The notes under the pieces were generated by a model that was not told the origin of the DNA, did no database searches, and was given only the letters and a program-made list of their open reading frames with translations. Source: Azolla caroliniana (Eukaryota; Polypodiophyta). From it: a stretch of 64,000 bases of DNA. How positions within the stretch are numbered: the first letter of the stretch is position 1; every line of letters begins with the position of its first letter. The DNA lies in NCBI GenBank assembly GCA_043228905.1, contig JBHGNT010000009.1, positions 5,890,001 through 5,954,000 of the forward strand. Reading direction: 5' to 3'. The position numbers were made by a program, and so were the translations under genes. Of this stretch, positions 42,758-53,549 are shown piece by piece.

Positions 42758-43364
42758 CTAAATATGATTCCATATTATCTTATCAAGATTCTAAATATGA
42801 TTCCATATTGGCATGCAGTGGAGGTCAATAATAATATGGATTCCAGTTGCGAGGAAAATATGATTTCAAACACAAAACTCAAAGGTATAACCTCCACAAA
42901 GTATGGTGATACATACCTCTGGACAACAGGACAACATGTGCTCACGGACAACAAGACAACAGGTGTATGATTTCAAACACAAAACTCAAAGGTATAACCT
43001 CCACAAAGTTTGGTGATACATATCTCTAGACAGCAGGACAACAAGTGGTGCACCTCACTGAAGATGCCTAAACACTAAACCTCTAGCTTCCTGTTTGAAA
43101 ACAGGCAAAAATGACAGGTATATGGGTTTTTATACTCATCACAAACTAATGAGTCAGGCTCCTTTTCACAATGAGTCGGGCTCCTTCTTTAGTAAGACGG
43201 GCTCCCCAAAAAGAGAACTTTTGATGGCGCGTTTTTTCACACTTTTTCTTTATCCACATTGGACGGTGCAGATCACACGCGCCCTCATCTAGTGACCTGC
43301 ACCGTCCCTCTCCACGATTCCCTCACTTGCCCTCATAAATATTTGGTAGTAGTTAGACACGTCG

Positions 43365-43373
43365 AAGTTACAT
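43365..43373. repeat. Target-site duplication 2, inner copy
   Basis: AAGTTACAT next to A's inner end; reverse complement of ATGTAACTT at 50071-50079. Confidence 0.82.
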
Positions 43374-43453
43374 GCATAATGTTTTGTGAATGCTCATACA
43401 TACATACATACATACATACATACATACATACATACATACATACATACATGCAT
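43374..43453. repeat. (CATA)n spacer between elements A and B
   Basis: About 80 bp, mostly CATA tetranucleotides (43394-43449). It is the only host DNA left between the two inner ends and sits at the palindrome centre. Confidence 0.85.
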
Positions 43454-43462
43454 AATATACAT
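43454..43462. repeat. Target-site duplication 1, inner copy
   Basis: AATATACAT next to B's inner end; reverse complement of ATGTATATT at 41899-41907. Confidence 0.82.
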
Positions 43463-44123
43463 CGACGTGGAAAACTACTACCAAATATTTATGAGGGCAA
43501 GTGAGGGAATTGTGGAGAGGGACGATGCATGTTGTTAGATGAGGGCGAGTGCGATCTACATCGTCCAATGTGGTTGAAGAAAAAGCGCAACATCAGAAAC
43601 TGTTCTCTTTTTGGGGAACCCGTCTCACTAAAGAAGGAGCCCGACTCATTGTGAAAAGGAGCCCGACTCTATGAAAAGGAGCCCAACTCATTAGTTTGTG
43701 GTGAGTATAAAACCCATATACCTGTCATTTTTGCCTGTTTTCAAACAGGAAGCTAGAGGTTTAGGGTTTAGGCATCTTCAGCGAGGCGCACCACCTATTG
43801 TCCTACTGTCCAGAGGTATGTATCACCAGACTTTGTGGAGGTTATGCCTTCGAGTTTTGTGTTTGAAATCATACACCTACTGTCCTATTGTCCGCGAGCA
43901 CCTGTTGTCCTGTTGTCTAGAGGTATGTATCACCAGACTTTGTGGAGGTTATACCTTCGAGTTTTGTGTTTGAAATCATATTTTCCTGGCAACTGGAATC
44001 CATATTATTATTGACCTCCACTGCATGCCAGAGTAAAATTCTTGATGAGATAATATGGAATCCATATTAATATGCAACAGAGTAAGAAGAAAAAAGACCT
44101 GAACCTTCAATCATGTACTGCTT

Positions 44124-45594
44124 GGGTGAGTTGCACAAATTGGTGGTTTTTGAAGATGGCATGTGTTTTGTACTGATGGCTAGTTGGTCCAAGACCTTCA
44201 TAGACTTTGATGCGGATTGGGGTGAAACAATACCCTATGAAAGGAGGTATGGCCTGAATCATTTCTCAACTATATATTGTGTATAAATAGTGATGTTTGT
44301 GTGCTAACTTGAATGATGGTTTAGGGTTTTTGTAAGAAAGGGTGCTAGGTGCCCCAAATCCAATGATATGGATGCTGAAAACATCATTACTGAACACTCG
44401 AACATGGATACGAACCCCATACATGACGTGGGGCCAGGTGTTGAAGATATCAAACTAAATGGTGAGCTGATGTACTTACTTGTAATCATTATTGAAGTAA
44501 GTATATATTGGGTTTTTCTAATGCAAATGTCACACCATTGATGTAGTGAACCCTATGTCCCTCTTCAAGTGTGGAAGAGACTCGACAGGTATCAAATGTT
44601 GCACATGTATCGTTGGAGATTCATGTAGAAAAGAGGTACGATGGTTTCGCAAAAAAACTGACATAGAGGCTAACTTATAGAAGGCACATGGCATCCTTGT
44701 AATACTGCCTCGGGGGCTAAAGATAGAAGAAGAAGAGCAATCGACCTCCATGAGGAGCACAACCACGTCATTCTTCAGCCCCTACGAAAGACAACGATCA
44801 ATAAAGCATTTTTTGGATCCGGAGCTAAAGTACAACAGATCACGCCAATCACACTTGAGAAAGTTGAGGACAAGAGTGATTAAGATCTTCAAAGCCACTC
44901 CGAACGCACTTCGAACATCCAAGGAGGCCGATTTCATTGCCCAATTCATAAGCCAAGAGATGGCCAGGTATGACGGGCGGAAGGAGCATAGGATGGAAAA
45001 ATTGAAGTTCAAGATTGCAGCTGCGTGTGAAGCTTATGTAAGTATGGTTTATGATTATGTGTGCATCTTATGACACAGATGAGGGTGCAGACATTGGGAT
45101 TGTCTTTGTTGGTCCTGGGACAATCATGAAAACATGGGATAACACAACAAGAAATAAGTTCACTAGGTATGCTGTATGGTGGGGGCAGGAGATCAATAGT
45201 TAACTTCATGTGTTTTTTGTAGTTACTAATGTGGCCTAATAAACAGGTTTCAGGTGGCTTGCCAACGACTAGATCTAGCGGTCTTTTTTATGGAGGTAGA
45301 ACTATTTTCATTGTGCACTGTAGGGGAGATGGCACATGGATGATGACCCTCTTCCACTTATGGATGGAGTACTCACTGCCCCCCAAGATCAACAACTGGT
45401 TTCATATTGTGGATCCACTATGGGTGCAACTAGAAGGCCAAAGTGATAAGGTAGAAGACATACTCACTCGGGTCCCTGAACGGGAATATGTCTTCATTCC
45501 AATATTGCACTCAGGGCATTGGGTGCTTTCGATGAAGATGCGACAAACTCCTACGTGTATATTCATATTTCATTTTAGGGTTGTCAACATTTGA
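44124..45594 (+). pseudogene. Ulp1-like (C48) cysteine protease gene remnant, element cargo
   Basis: Open blocks at about 44124-44279, 44325-44461, 44547-45037 and 45229-45594, separated by plausible GT-AG introns that do not all join in phase; an in-frame TAG sits at 44678-44680. The last block contains VPEREYVFIPILHSGHWVLS, which resembles the strand and catalytic His (HW) of Ulp1/SENP SUMO proteases. The expected downstream Asp and Cys are absent because the frame runs into the terminal arm at ~45557. An earlier block has a Cys cluster (FKCGRDSTGIKCCTCIVGD). Some plant Mutator-like elements carry Ulp1-like genes, which supports the call; similarity is short, so I am only moderately sure. 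Not functional as it stands. Confidence 0.5.
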
Positions 45595-45666
45595 CGTTTT
45601 AATATTTTATGTAAGACTTGTTATTTGAATCTTTAGGTTTTTTTGAGAAATTTGATGATCATTTTT

Positions 45667-46109
45667 TGTTGAGAGATAAAGCTCAACTTAGTTTAGTTAG
45701 TTAGTCAACCATGTAACTTCGTAGTTACTAGTTACCTAGATAGAATCTAGTTAGAAGTGTTGACTATAGCGACTTAAATAGGACCTTGTACTTAAGTAGG
45801 ATATTCTAGATCCTCCACTCCAAGGTCCTTTAATATAGGACTTTCATGGTTGTACCTATATTATCCTCACACATGTGCACCCTTGCACATGTTATATATA
45901 TATACCTCATTGTGGGTATTTTTGTAGATGATGATGATAATGCTAATTTAACATAGTTACTCATCCCCCATCTTGTGTTGTTCATAAGTGTATCTCTCTC
46001 TCTCTCTCTCTTCCTCTCACACACATACACACACATCACTTAATCTTCTGCTTATCAACTAATCACATAATTAGGTACTAATTAACCCATACTTACCTAA
46101 TTCTTAACA
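45667..46109 (+). repeat. copia-2 5' LTR (443 bp)
   Basis: TGTTGAGAGATAAAGC...TTCTTAACA, with (CT)n-(CA)n near the 3' end. Very similar to the 3' LTR; differs by a 7-bp duplication (GTTACTA) and a few substitutions. Confidence 0.94.
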
Positions 46110-46281
46110 TGGTATCAGAGTGCGTGGTTTAGAAAATCCACTAAGCCCACCTGATTCCGTGATTGTGTGTTCGAGACGCCGACGACAAAAATCCGGCTAT
46201 CGGCTACCATAGTGCTGCTACGTAGCACGTGTACGTGATCGAAGGAAGAAAAGCAAAAGAAGAGAAGATACTACAATCAAC

Positions 46282-46854
46282 ATGAACACACAAATGGGTA
46301 GCTCGCTCCTTAGTGAAAAGCTAGACCAGAGCAATTATTCATCTTGGGAGTACAAGATGACCCAATACCTCGTCGGCCAAGGGTATTGGAGCTACATCAA
46401 CGACGCTCAAGAAAATCGACCCGACCCAAAGAATGCCGACTACGCAACATGGGAGCAAGCGGCTAGTCGAGTCATGTATTGCTTGGCAACATGTGTCCAC
46501 GACCACATGCTCAGCCATATTCGAGACGCCAAGATGCCTAAAGAAGCGTGGGCGAACTTAAAGAAAATGTTCGCCGCCAACACGACCGCCCGAAAGCTTC
46601 AACTCCGACAAGAGTTGAACAACATTCGGCAAAAAGACATGTCCGTGTCGGACTACACCGCCAAGATCAAGAGCATTTGTGACTCGCTTGGCTCCATCAA
46701 AATAAACGTTGATGAAGATGAGATGGTTCAAGTATGCTTGGGCGGCCTCGCACAACGATTCGATCCATTACGGGCGACAATCTTGGCAAGAGAAAACCCT
46801 CCTTCATTCTTCAACCTCCAATCAATGCTATTGGTCGAAGAGAACCATGTCTGA
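46282..46854 (+). CDS. copia-2 gag (capsid part), open
   Basis: 190-aa open frame starting MNTQMGSSLLSEKLDQSNYS, the Copia-type gag (UBN2/DUF4219-like) with YLVGQGYWSYI near the start. It ends at TGA after MLLVEENHV. The same frame continues past the TGA as a Gly/Arg-rich region and the CCHC knuckle. Capsid formation is the family role. It is the best preserved gag of the three Copia copies. Confidence 0.88.
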   Translation: MNTQMGSSLLSEKLDQSNYSSWEYKMTQYLVGQGYWSYINDAQENRPDPKNADYATWEQAASRVMYCLATCVHDHMLSHIRDAKMPKEAWANLKKMFAANTTARKLQLRQELNNIRQKDMSVSDYTAKIKSICDSLGSIKINVDEDEMVQVCLGGLAQRFDPLRATILARENPPSFFNLQSMLLVEENHV

Positions 46855-49221
46855 ACCAAGATGAAGACGTCGGAAGGACAAATGTTCTTCTCAAGTTCGG
46901 ACGGTGGCCGAGGACGAGGTCACGGTGGTAGAAGAGGTCAATTCGATCCATCACACGAAGGGAACTCAAACCTTCATGGAAGCCATCGAGGAACCTTCGG
47001 AAGAAGGGGGAGCTTCCACGCCGAACATGGTCGGCAAACGAGGCCCGCAACTTGCAATTATTGCGGCAAAGTCGGCCACTTTGAGGCGGAGTGTCGGAAA
47101 AAGAGAAGTGAGTCGGCTTCAACAAGTCGACAACTCACAAACTACGCATCGAACTCCGACTACGACAATTGTAGCGGAATGTTCACGAATCATGCATTGA
47201 ATTCTGACTACCACGATCGTAGTGAAATGTTTACAAATTATGCCCCAAATTCCGACTACGGCGACCATGGCGGAATGTTCATAATGAGGCATAGAGTGAA
47301 CTCTATCACGACCTCCAACTCGGAAGACGTGTGATTCGTCGATTTCGGCGCCTCACATCACATGACATCTCAGGAAGAGTGGTTTCATGATTTACGAACG
47401 GCGGATCGACCCGACTTCATAGAGATGGGAGATGACACCACGCACCCCATTCGGCACATCGGCAATGTCCCATTTGGGAAAGAAGGCGACTAAACTTGCA
47501 TCAATTATGTCTTGCACGTGCCCACAATAACGAAGAATTTGGTCTAGGTCGGCCAAATTGTGGAGCAAGGCATGCAAGTCCGCTTCAACAGTGAAGGTTG
47601 TTTCATTGAGAAAGATGGCCGACTTAAAGCGAAGGGGCAGAGAGACGACCGAATGTTCATCCTCGATTCGAATGAGGTGAAATCGGCAATGTACACTAAA
47701 AGTCTCAAAACCGAGATAAGCATCGAGTTGTGGCACAAGAGAATCGGCCATATAAACCTCCAACGGCTCCGAGCTATGCAAACCAAGGGAGTTGTCATCG
47801 GACTTCCGACATTCGAGTCAAAACGAGTCGACCAAGTATGCAAAGCATGTCAACTCGGCAAACAAGATCGACTCCCATTCCTGAAGGAGAGCTCCACAAT
47901 CGAAGGCCTCCTCGACGTCATACACTCGGAAGTATGGGGACCAGCTCAAACTCCGATGATCGGCGGATGCCGATACTACGTAACCTTCATTGACGACTAC
48001 TCGCGCTACGTGTGGATCTACCCAATGAAGAAGAAAATCGAACTGCTCTCCCACTTCCAAAAGCTCAAGGGGCAAGTCGAAAAAGAAATCGGTCGGCACA
48101 TTCGATGCCTACGATCGGATGGAGGGAAGGAGTACTTCTTCAACGAATTCATCTCCTACCTCCAAAGTGAAGGCATTTGGAGAGAATTCTCGTGCCAACA
48201 CACACCCCAACAAAATGGAGTAGCCGAAAGGAAGAATCAGCAAATACTCGAGGTAGCACGCACCATGATGCATGAGAAGCACATGCCGAATTTCCATTGG
48301 GCCAAAGCGGCATCCACCGCCGTCTATGTCATGAACCGGTGCATCACCAATGGAGTCCATGAGCTAACTCCATAGGAGCTCCTCGTCGGAAGGAAGCTGA
48401 TCCTGTTGCAGCTCAAGGTGTTCGGAAGCATTGAGAATGTACGCATCCCGAACGAACAACGACAGAAGTCCGACGCGAAGTTGGAGGAATGTATCCTCAT
48501 AGGATACTCGTCCGAGAAGAAGGCATACAATGGCTACAACCCTTCTACCCGAGCGGTTCGGGTAAGTCGAGACGTAGTCTTCGACGAGTCCGCATCCTAG
48601 TATGCACCAGAGACAACTTCGACTCCGACTTCGCTCGACCCGGAATCCACCGAACAAGAGGTAGAAGATGGAGATCGCTTCGAACACATGTTCGAAGAAA
48701 GTTTGATTACGGCAAGGCCTAGTGGGCCACAAGAGCCCCCACACGACCCAAGCACGTCGAGGCCAAGTACGAACTTGGACAAAGGCAAAGGTAAGATGCC
48801 CGAATACGAAGTTGATCACCCCGACGATAGTGATTCAAATGTGTCAGCTCCCTCACTAGAAAGTGAGTTTGGTGTACCCATCATGCGGACACCCAGAGTA
48901 AAGAAGGCGCTCACATCGGCGAGCGAAAAACTTCGACGCTCTTCTAGAGAGAAGAATTCTATCACTCGGCTCGGCTACAACAAGTACATGGCTCATCACT
49001 ATGCCTTTGCAATGAAGGTAGCGGCCGAAGAAGAGCCCAAGAGCTCCACCGAAGCGGCTCGTAACCCACGATGGGTGAAAGCAATCGGCCAATTTCGCAC
49101 AATAAGCCTTCATCACAAGCTTGAGGGGGAGGAACCGAAATTGCCACAAAGAAGTCGACGCCGAAAGAAACAATACCGGCCATCCAAAGCCGAAGCTGAT
49201 TCAACTGAATCGAAGATCTGA
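46855..49221 (+). pseudogene. copia-2 nucleocapsid-PR-IN remnant, RT deleted
   Basis: CCHC knuckle CNYCGKVGHFEAEC (47053-47094). Protease site shows FVDFGASHHMTS (Ser of DSGA changed to Phe), preceded by a TGA. Integrase open from 47560 to 48375: LWHKRIGHINL, CKACQLGKQ, VIHSEVWGP (catalytic D replaced by E), CLRSDGGKEY, PQQNGVAERKN. Stops at ~47491 (TAA), ~47547 (TAG), 48373 (TAG) and 48598 (TAG). After NPRWVKAIG (~49090) the sequence jumps to the pre-LTR region, so the whole RT-RNase H part is deleted. Confidence 0.92.
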
Positions 49222-49275
49222 ACATCGAAAGCCAAAGCGGACATCGGATGCCCTGTACTTGAGCTTGAGGGGGCG

Positions 49276-49720
49276 CATTGAGAGATCAAGCTCAACTTAG
49301 TTTAGTTAGTTAGTCAACCATGTAACTTCGTAGTTACCTAGATAGAATCTAGTTAGAAGTGTTGACTATAACGACTTAAATAGGACCTTGTACTTAAATA
49401 GGATATTCTAGATCCTCCACTCCCAAGGTCATTTAATATAGGACATACATGGTTGTACCTATATTATCCTCACACATGTGCACCCTTGCACATGTCATGT
49501 ATATATACCTCATTGTGGGTATTTTTGTAGATAATGATGATAATGCTAATTTAACATAGTTACTCATCCCCCATCTTGTGTTGTTCATAAGTGTATCTCT
49601 CTCTCTCTCTCTCTCTCTTCCTCTCACACACATACACACACATCACTTAATCTTCCGCTTATCAACTAATCACATAATTAGATACTAATGAACCCATACT
49701 TACTTACCTAATTCTTAACA
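49276..49720 (+). repeat. copia-2 3' LTR (445 bp)
   Basis: Starts CATTGAGAGATC, so the canonical TG is CA here; ends ATTCTTAACA. Contains (CT)n at 49594-49619. Confidence 0.92.
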
Positions 49721-50070
49721 ATTTTCATGGCAAATATTTGTTGTACACTTACCATTTTTTGGAGTTTTTGATGTTTGTTTTTAAGTCGGGCTCCTTCCTT
49801 GAGTTAGTTGGGCTCCTTCTTACTGATGTTCTCAGACAACGGGGCTCCATTTGACAGCATCGGGCTCCTGCTTACAGAGGCTGTCTGACAGCGGGGCTCC
49901 TTTTGACAGAGTTGGGCTCCTAGTGACAGAGGTTGTTAGAGAGTCGGGCTCCTGGTGACAGACATTGTCAGGTTTTTATCCATCTTGGACAGTGGAGATC
50001 GAACGCACCGTCCCTCTTCGCGATTCCCTCACTTGCCCTCTTAAATATTTGGTAGTACTTAGTCACGAGC

Positions 50071-50079
50071 ATGTAACTT
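50071..50079. repeat. Target-site duplication 2, outer copy
   Basis: ATGTAACTT next to B's outer end; reverse complement of 43365-43373. Confidence 0.82.
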
Positions 50080-50400
50080 TAGAAACTTGTAGTGAACGTA
50101 GAAGACAAAGAAATATAGAGAGAATGTTGTAGAAGACGAAGTAGAAGATGGCGGAGAAGTTACACCAGGGGAACTCTGATGCAACACCCCCGACAAACTC
50201 CTCCATGGTCTGCTACCACTATCGTTTTCATGCCGAACGAAGAAGATATGCTGAGAAGAGAGGTAAGTCATCTACACTCCTATTCGATAGTGTGTAGGGT
50301 AATAGGCTTACGACCGAACAAAGGGGATTTGTGAGATCTATCTCCTTCAGGACATCGAATCGGCAAAATAATTAATATTCAATTAATTGGGCATGCTTTT
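50080..50400 (+). other. Right flank, possible orphan first exon
   Basis: An ATG at ~50148 opens a 38-codon frame (MAEKLHQGNSDATPP...) ending at a good donor, AGAG|GTAAGT (~50263). No continuation found; it may be an unrelated fragment or a short host exon. Not recognised. Confidence 0.25.
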
Positions 50401-50401
50401 A

Positions 50402-50700
50402 TCATTTAGAATTGGATACGACCGAGTACATAAAGGTAATGTTGAATGCTAAAATGATTAATATTCGGAATGCTATTGCTTGTTTTGTGCCGTCGAAACC
50501 ATGCCATGCCGCTTTGATCCTGTCAAAATTCTGAATTCGGGCCAACGTCTGACTCCGGTTTTCGTTGTTTTCCCCAGAATCCCCAAGGAATACATGGTTG
50601 TACCTTCCATCAATTGCAGTGAGAATAAACACGATTCTTCTTCCTCGTGAGGAGGCATTAGAAATGAAGGTAGCAGAGTGCCCATCAATTCAAATATTAG
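50402..50700 (-). pseudogene. Possible PIF/Harbinger-type transposase fragment
   Basis: Minus-strand frame reads IDGHSATF, then FILTAIDGRYNHVFLGDSG and ENNENR. The pattern IDG...(A/V)IDxxYxxVFxGxxGxNN(D/E) resembles the central DDE_Tnp_4 domain of PIF/Harbinger transposases. It is short, has no ends and is unsupported by neighbours, so it is tentative. Confidence 0.3.
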
Positions 50701-50859
50701 TTTAGGGAATCAAATCGGCCATGATGAGAGTACAAGGGAATCAGTTGGTATATCCAACACCACTTTTGTATTTCTTATGATTTTATAATACCAGGGCATA
50801 TCTTTTTGTCATATATATATATATATTCGAATATTAGTTCCCTAAATGAAAAATTTACT

Positions 50860-52953
50860 CGCTCAGGTACTTTTACCATCACTCACCGGGAATTCGATGT
50901 TTATGCAAAAATTGGAGTATGTGGGTATGCATGGGCAATGTTTTTATTGCAAATAGAAACTTGGCCATGTACTAAAATATTGCCCAAAAAAGAAGAAGGG
51001 TTTCAGACCTTAGAACGGTACACCTAATGCTCATACAAGTGTTAACCATGTTAACCTAGATAAGAGTCAACCAATGCATCTAGTTGAGGGATCTAAGAAA
51101 GGGGAAAATGTTCAACCCTCTAATGGTGACAAGGGCAAAAATGTTCAACTCTCCAAGGATGAGATGTGGAGACAAATTGAAAAGTGACATTCAATACCCA
51201 ACAAAAGCATAGAATCTAAGGGTGCGCAAGTAAGTGTAGGTTGTTATGATGCCTTGCAGGAATTAGATAACTCTTTATGACAAAATGATGCTTAGAGATG
51301 CCAAATTAGTAATGTTCTAAACAACCTATTCTTAGTGGACAAGAGACTGGTTCAATCAAAACCCTTTCCATGGCCACTCAGAATAAAACAACAATGGTAT
51401 CAAGTAAACAACAATCAACCTTGCGCAATTCATCTCGGTCATTACACAGATCTATAAAACAACCGTCTAGTTTGAGAGGGTTAAATGCGAACTTCATTCA
51501 CACAACCCCAATAAGCGTTCGAGTAGAAAATACTTGTGATTTTGTAGTCACTAGATGGAATGCCACATATAGGTTTGAATTTTTTGGGAGACGTGGTTGA
51601 TAATGGTGTTGTATCAATATGTGTTCATGTCCTTTTCAAATATATGCAATCTCTTGCAGGATTTTCCTTTCCTTTTTGTGGATATGATAAGCAAACATGG
51701 GTGGCCACTGGTAACGGATGTTTGGTTGGTTGTTAGGCAACAAACATTACATTTCGCAAAATATGTTAATTGTGACAACTTTGGGGAAGTAATGTTAAGA
51801 GGATTTGAGACGACAACTATGCAACTTTTGTCAGTGTCTAATGTGATGGGGCGGAGACAAGTAGTTGTTTCCTTAGATTCGAGATCCTTCCAAATTTTGG
51901 ATATACCTATTATCATGAAGATGGATTATCGGAAGGGCAAGCATTGGCTGAAGTTCATCATCATTATAGAATGGTACGTGAGGCTTTACCATCATATTCG
52001 ATAAGTGGTGAGAAAGATGACAATGAGGTAAATCTGGAGCCATTAGCAAAAAACATGAAAATGGTGTCACAACCACCTAAGTTTCTTTAAATCTGAGTGA
52101 TGTCATTAAATATTTAGGGGTTAGGGGGCCCCTTGGGTGGATCTCTAGATTTCCTTTTAATACAAGAACATCATTAAATGCTTTTAGAATTTCTCGTTGT
52201 GGTTCTCGTCTATCTGGGAATTGGGACGTGTTTTGGTTCCCCGCAATAGGTAACACAGAAGTTTGTGGTGGGGTTTGTATGGCTATCATTCAGAGGTGGG
52301 TTCCATTCATTATCCAAAAGCAAGTGGTTATCCCTGGAAGGGCTGGATTTGCTATTATCCAAGATGGAGAGATTACATGGGGACTCTTGAATATATATGC
52401 TCCCAATATTGTCTCTGCTCGGCAACAAATTTGGCAAGATTTATTAAATAATTTGCCTCCTCTTGACCATTGGTGTATCGTTGGTGATTTCAACATGCTT
52501 GAGGACCCCATTGATAGAATGGGAGGTAGCTCAACCACGATACATGGACATGAATTAGCAATGTGGGAAGAATTGATGTTTTCCTTACAAGTGTTAGATG
52601 CTTGGCATGCTCCTTCAATCGTTCTTCTAGACACCTCACTTCGTTTTTCATGATCAGATGGGCGTTTAAATGGTACCAATTTATCTCGCTTGGATAGATT
52701 TTACTTCTCCAGCAAATTTCATTTATCAACTGGTACAATACATATAATGCTAGAAACTATAGACCCAAACCCTAAGCATTATATTGAGTACCTCAGACAA
52801 AGGGTAGTCTGGAATCCGTTGTTTACAATATTATATGGTTTAGTGTCGGGCTCTAGACAATGGTTGTCATGGGGAAAAATGTTGGAGGTGGATGAAACAA
52901 ATCAATTGACATCTCAATCGGGGAAATTTGAGACAGATTACCATTATGCTATT
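50860..52953 (+). mobile_element. LINE (L1-type) fragment: ORF1 knuckle and endonuclease
   Basis: A zinc-knuckle-like CFYCK.KLGHVLKYC (with a stop inside) is at ~50937-50980. Downstream, 52228-52653 encodes an exonuclease-endonuclease-phosphatase domain: LLNIYAPN, HWCIVGDFNMLEDPIDRMGG and, after a stop near 52652, SDGRLNGTNLSRLDRFYFS. These are L1-type ORF2 endonuclease motifs. Stops and frame changes throughout; the RT is missing because copia-3 begins at 52954. Confidence 0.8.
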
Positions 52954-53377
52954 TGTTGAGATATCAAGCTGAACTTAGTTTAGTCGTTTAGTCAACAGAC
53001 GTAACTTAGTAGTTACCTACATAGAATCTCGTTAGTGTGTTGACCTTAAAGCTTTAAATAGGATTTTGTACTTGAGTGGGATACATTGTAGATCCTCCAC
53101 TCCCTTGTTCATTTAATATAGGACTTACACCTTTGTACCTATATTCGACTCACACATGTGCACCTTTGCACATGAGATGTATAAATACCTCATTGTGGGT
53201 ATTTTTATATTTGATGATGCTTTTAATATAGTTAATCATCCCCCATCTTGTTTCGTTATTCATAGTGTTAACTTCCTCTCTCTCTTCCTCCCACACACAT
53301 ATCACTTAATCTTTCGCTTAACTTAATCACATGATTAGGTACTAATTAACCCGTAGTTAATTACTTAATTTTTAACA
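52954..53377 (+). repeat. copia-3 5' LTR (424 bp)
   Basis: TGTTGAGATATCAAGC...TTTTTAACA; clearly related to the copia-2 LTR but more diverged. Confidence 0.9.
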
Positions 53378-53549
53378 TGGTATCAGAGCGCATGGTTTAG
53401 AAAATCCACTAAGCCCACCCGACTATGTGATTGTGTGTTCGAGACGCCGACGACAAAATCTAGCTATTGGCTACCGTAGTGCCTCTACATAGCACGTGTA
53501 GGTGATCGAAAAAAGGAAAGGAAGAAGAAGAGAAAACACCACATCAAAA

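Larger units (their letters stand above)
41908..43364 (-). mobile_element. MULE-like element A (inverted partner of B)
   Basis: Left end GCTCGTGACTAGCTACTGCC, right end the complement of CGACGTGTCTAACTACTACC; the inner terminal sequence CAAATATTTA.GAGGGCAAGTGAGGGAAT is shared by all four ends of A and B. The left ~530 bp is the reverse complement of B's right arm. The right ~635 bp is the reverse complement of B's left arm, so A and B together form one giant palindrome. Between the arms is a short minus-strand open frame. Long inverted repeats plus 9-bp target duplications are the Mutator-like hallmark. No transposase is visible. Confidence 0.8.
45667..49720 (+). mobile_element. Ty1/Copia element lacking RT, nested in element B (copia-2)
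   Basis: 5' LTR 45667-46109, 3' LTR 49276-49720, initiator-Met primer-binding site TGGTATCAGAGT at 46110, polypurine CTTGAGGGGGCG before the 3' LTR. ATTTT flanks both sides (45661-45665 and 49721-49725). The uninterrupted homologous site in element A (42327-42331, complement) has it once, which proves the insertion. RT and RNase H are missing. Confidence 0.94.
43463..50070 (+). mobile_element. MULE-like element B, interrupted by copia-2
   Basis: Left end CGACGTGGAAAACTACTACC; right end GGTAGTACTTAGTCACGAGC. Without the ~4.05-kb copia-2 insertion it is about 2.55 kb. The left arm (43463-~44080) carries a TATAAA (43706-43711) and probable promoter. The interior holds a broken Ulp1-like gene on the plus strand. 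The right arm (~45557-45666 plus 49721-50070) carries the GGAGCCCGACTC minisatellite. Confidence 0.8.

Noticed and set aside
44124-45594. Intact host Ulp1 protease gene
   Set aside because: In-frame TAG at 44678, blocks that do not join in phase, and loss of the catalytic Asp/Cys part; it lies between element arms.
43454-50079. Element B as a single element with mismatched target duplication
   Set aside because: Both mismatched flanks find perfect 9-bp reverse-complement partners at element A, which an inversion explains and chance does not.
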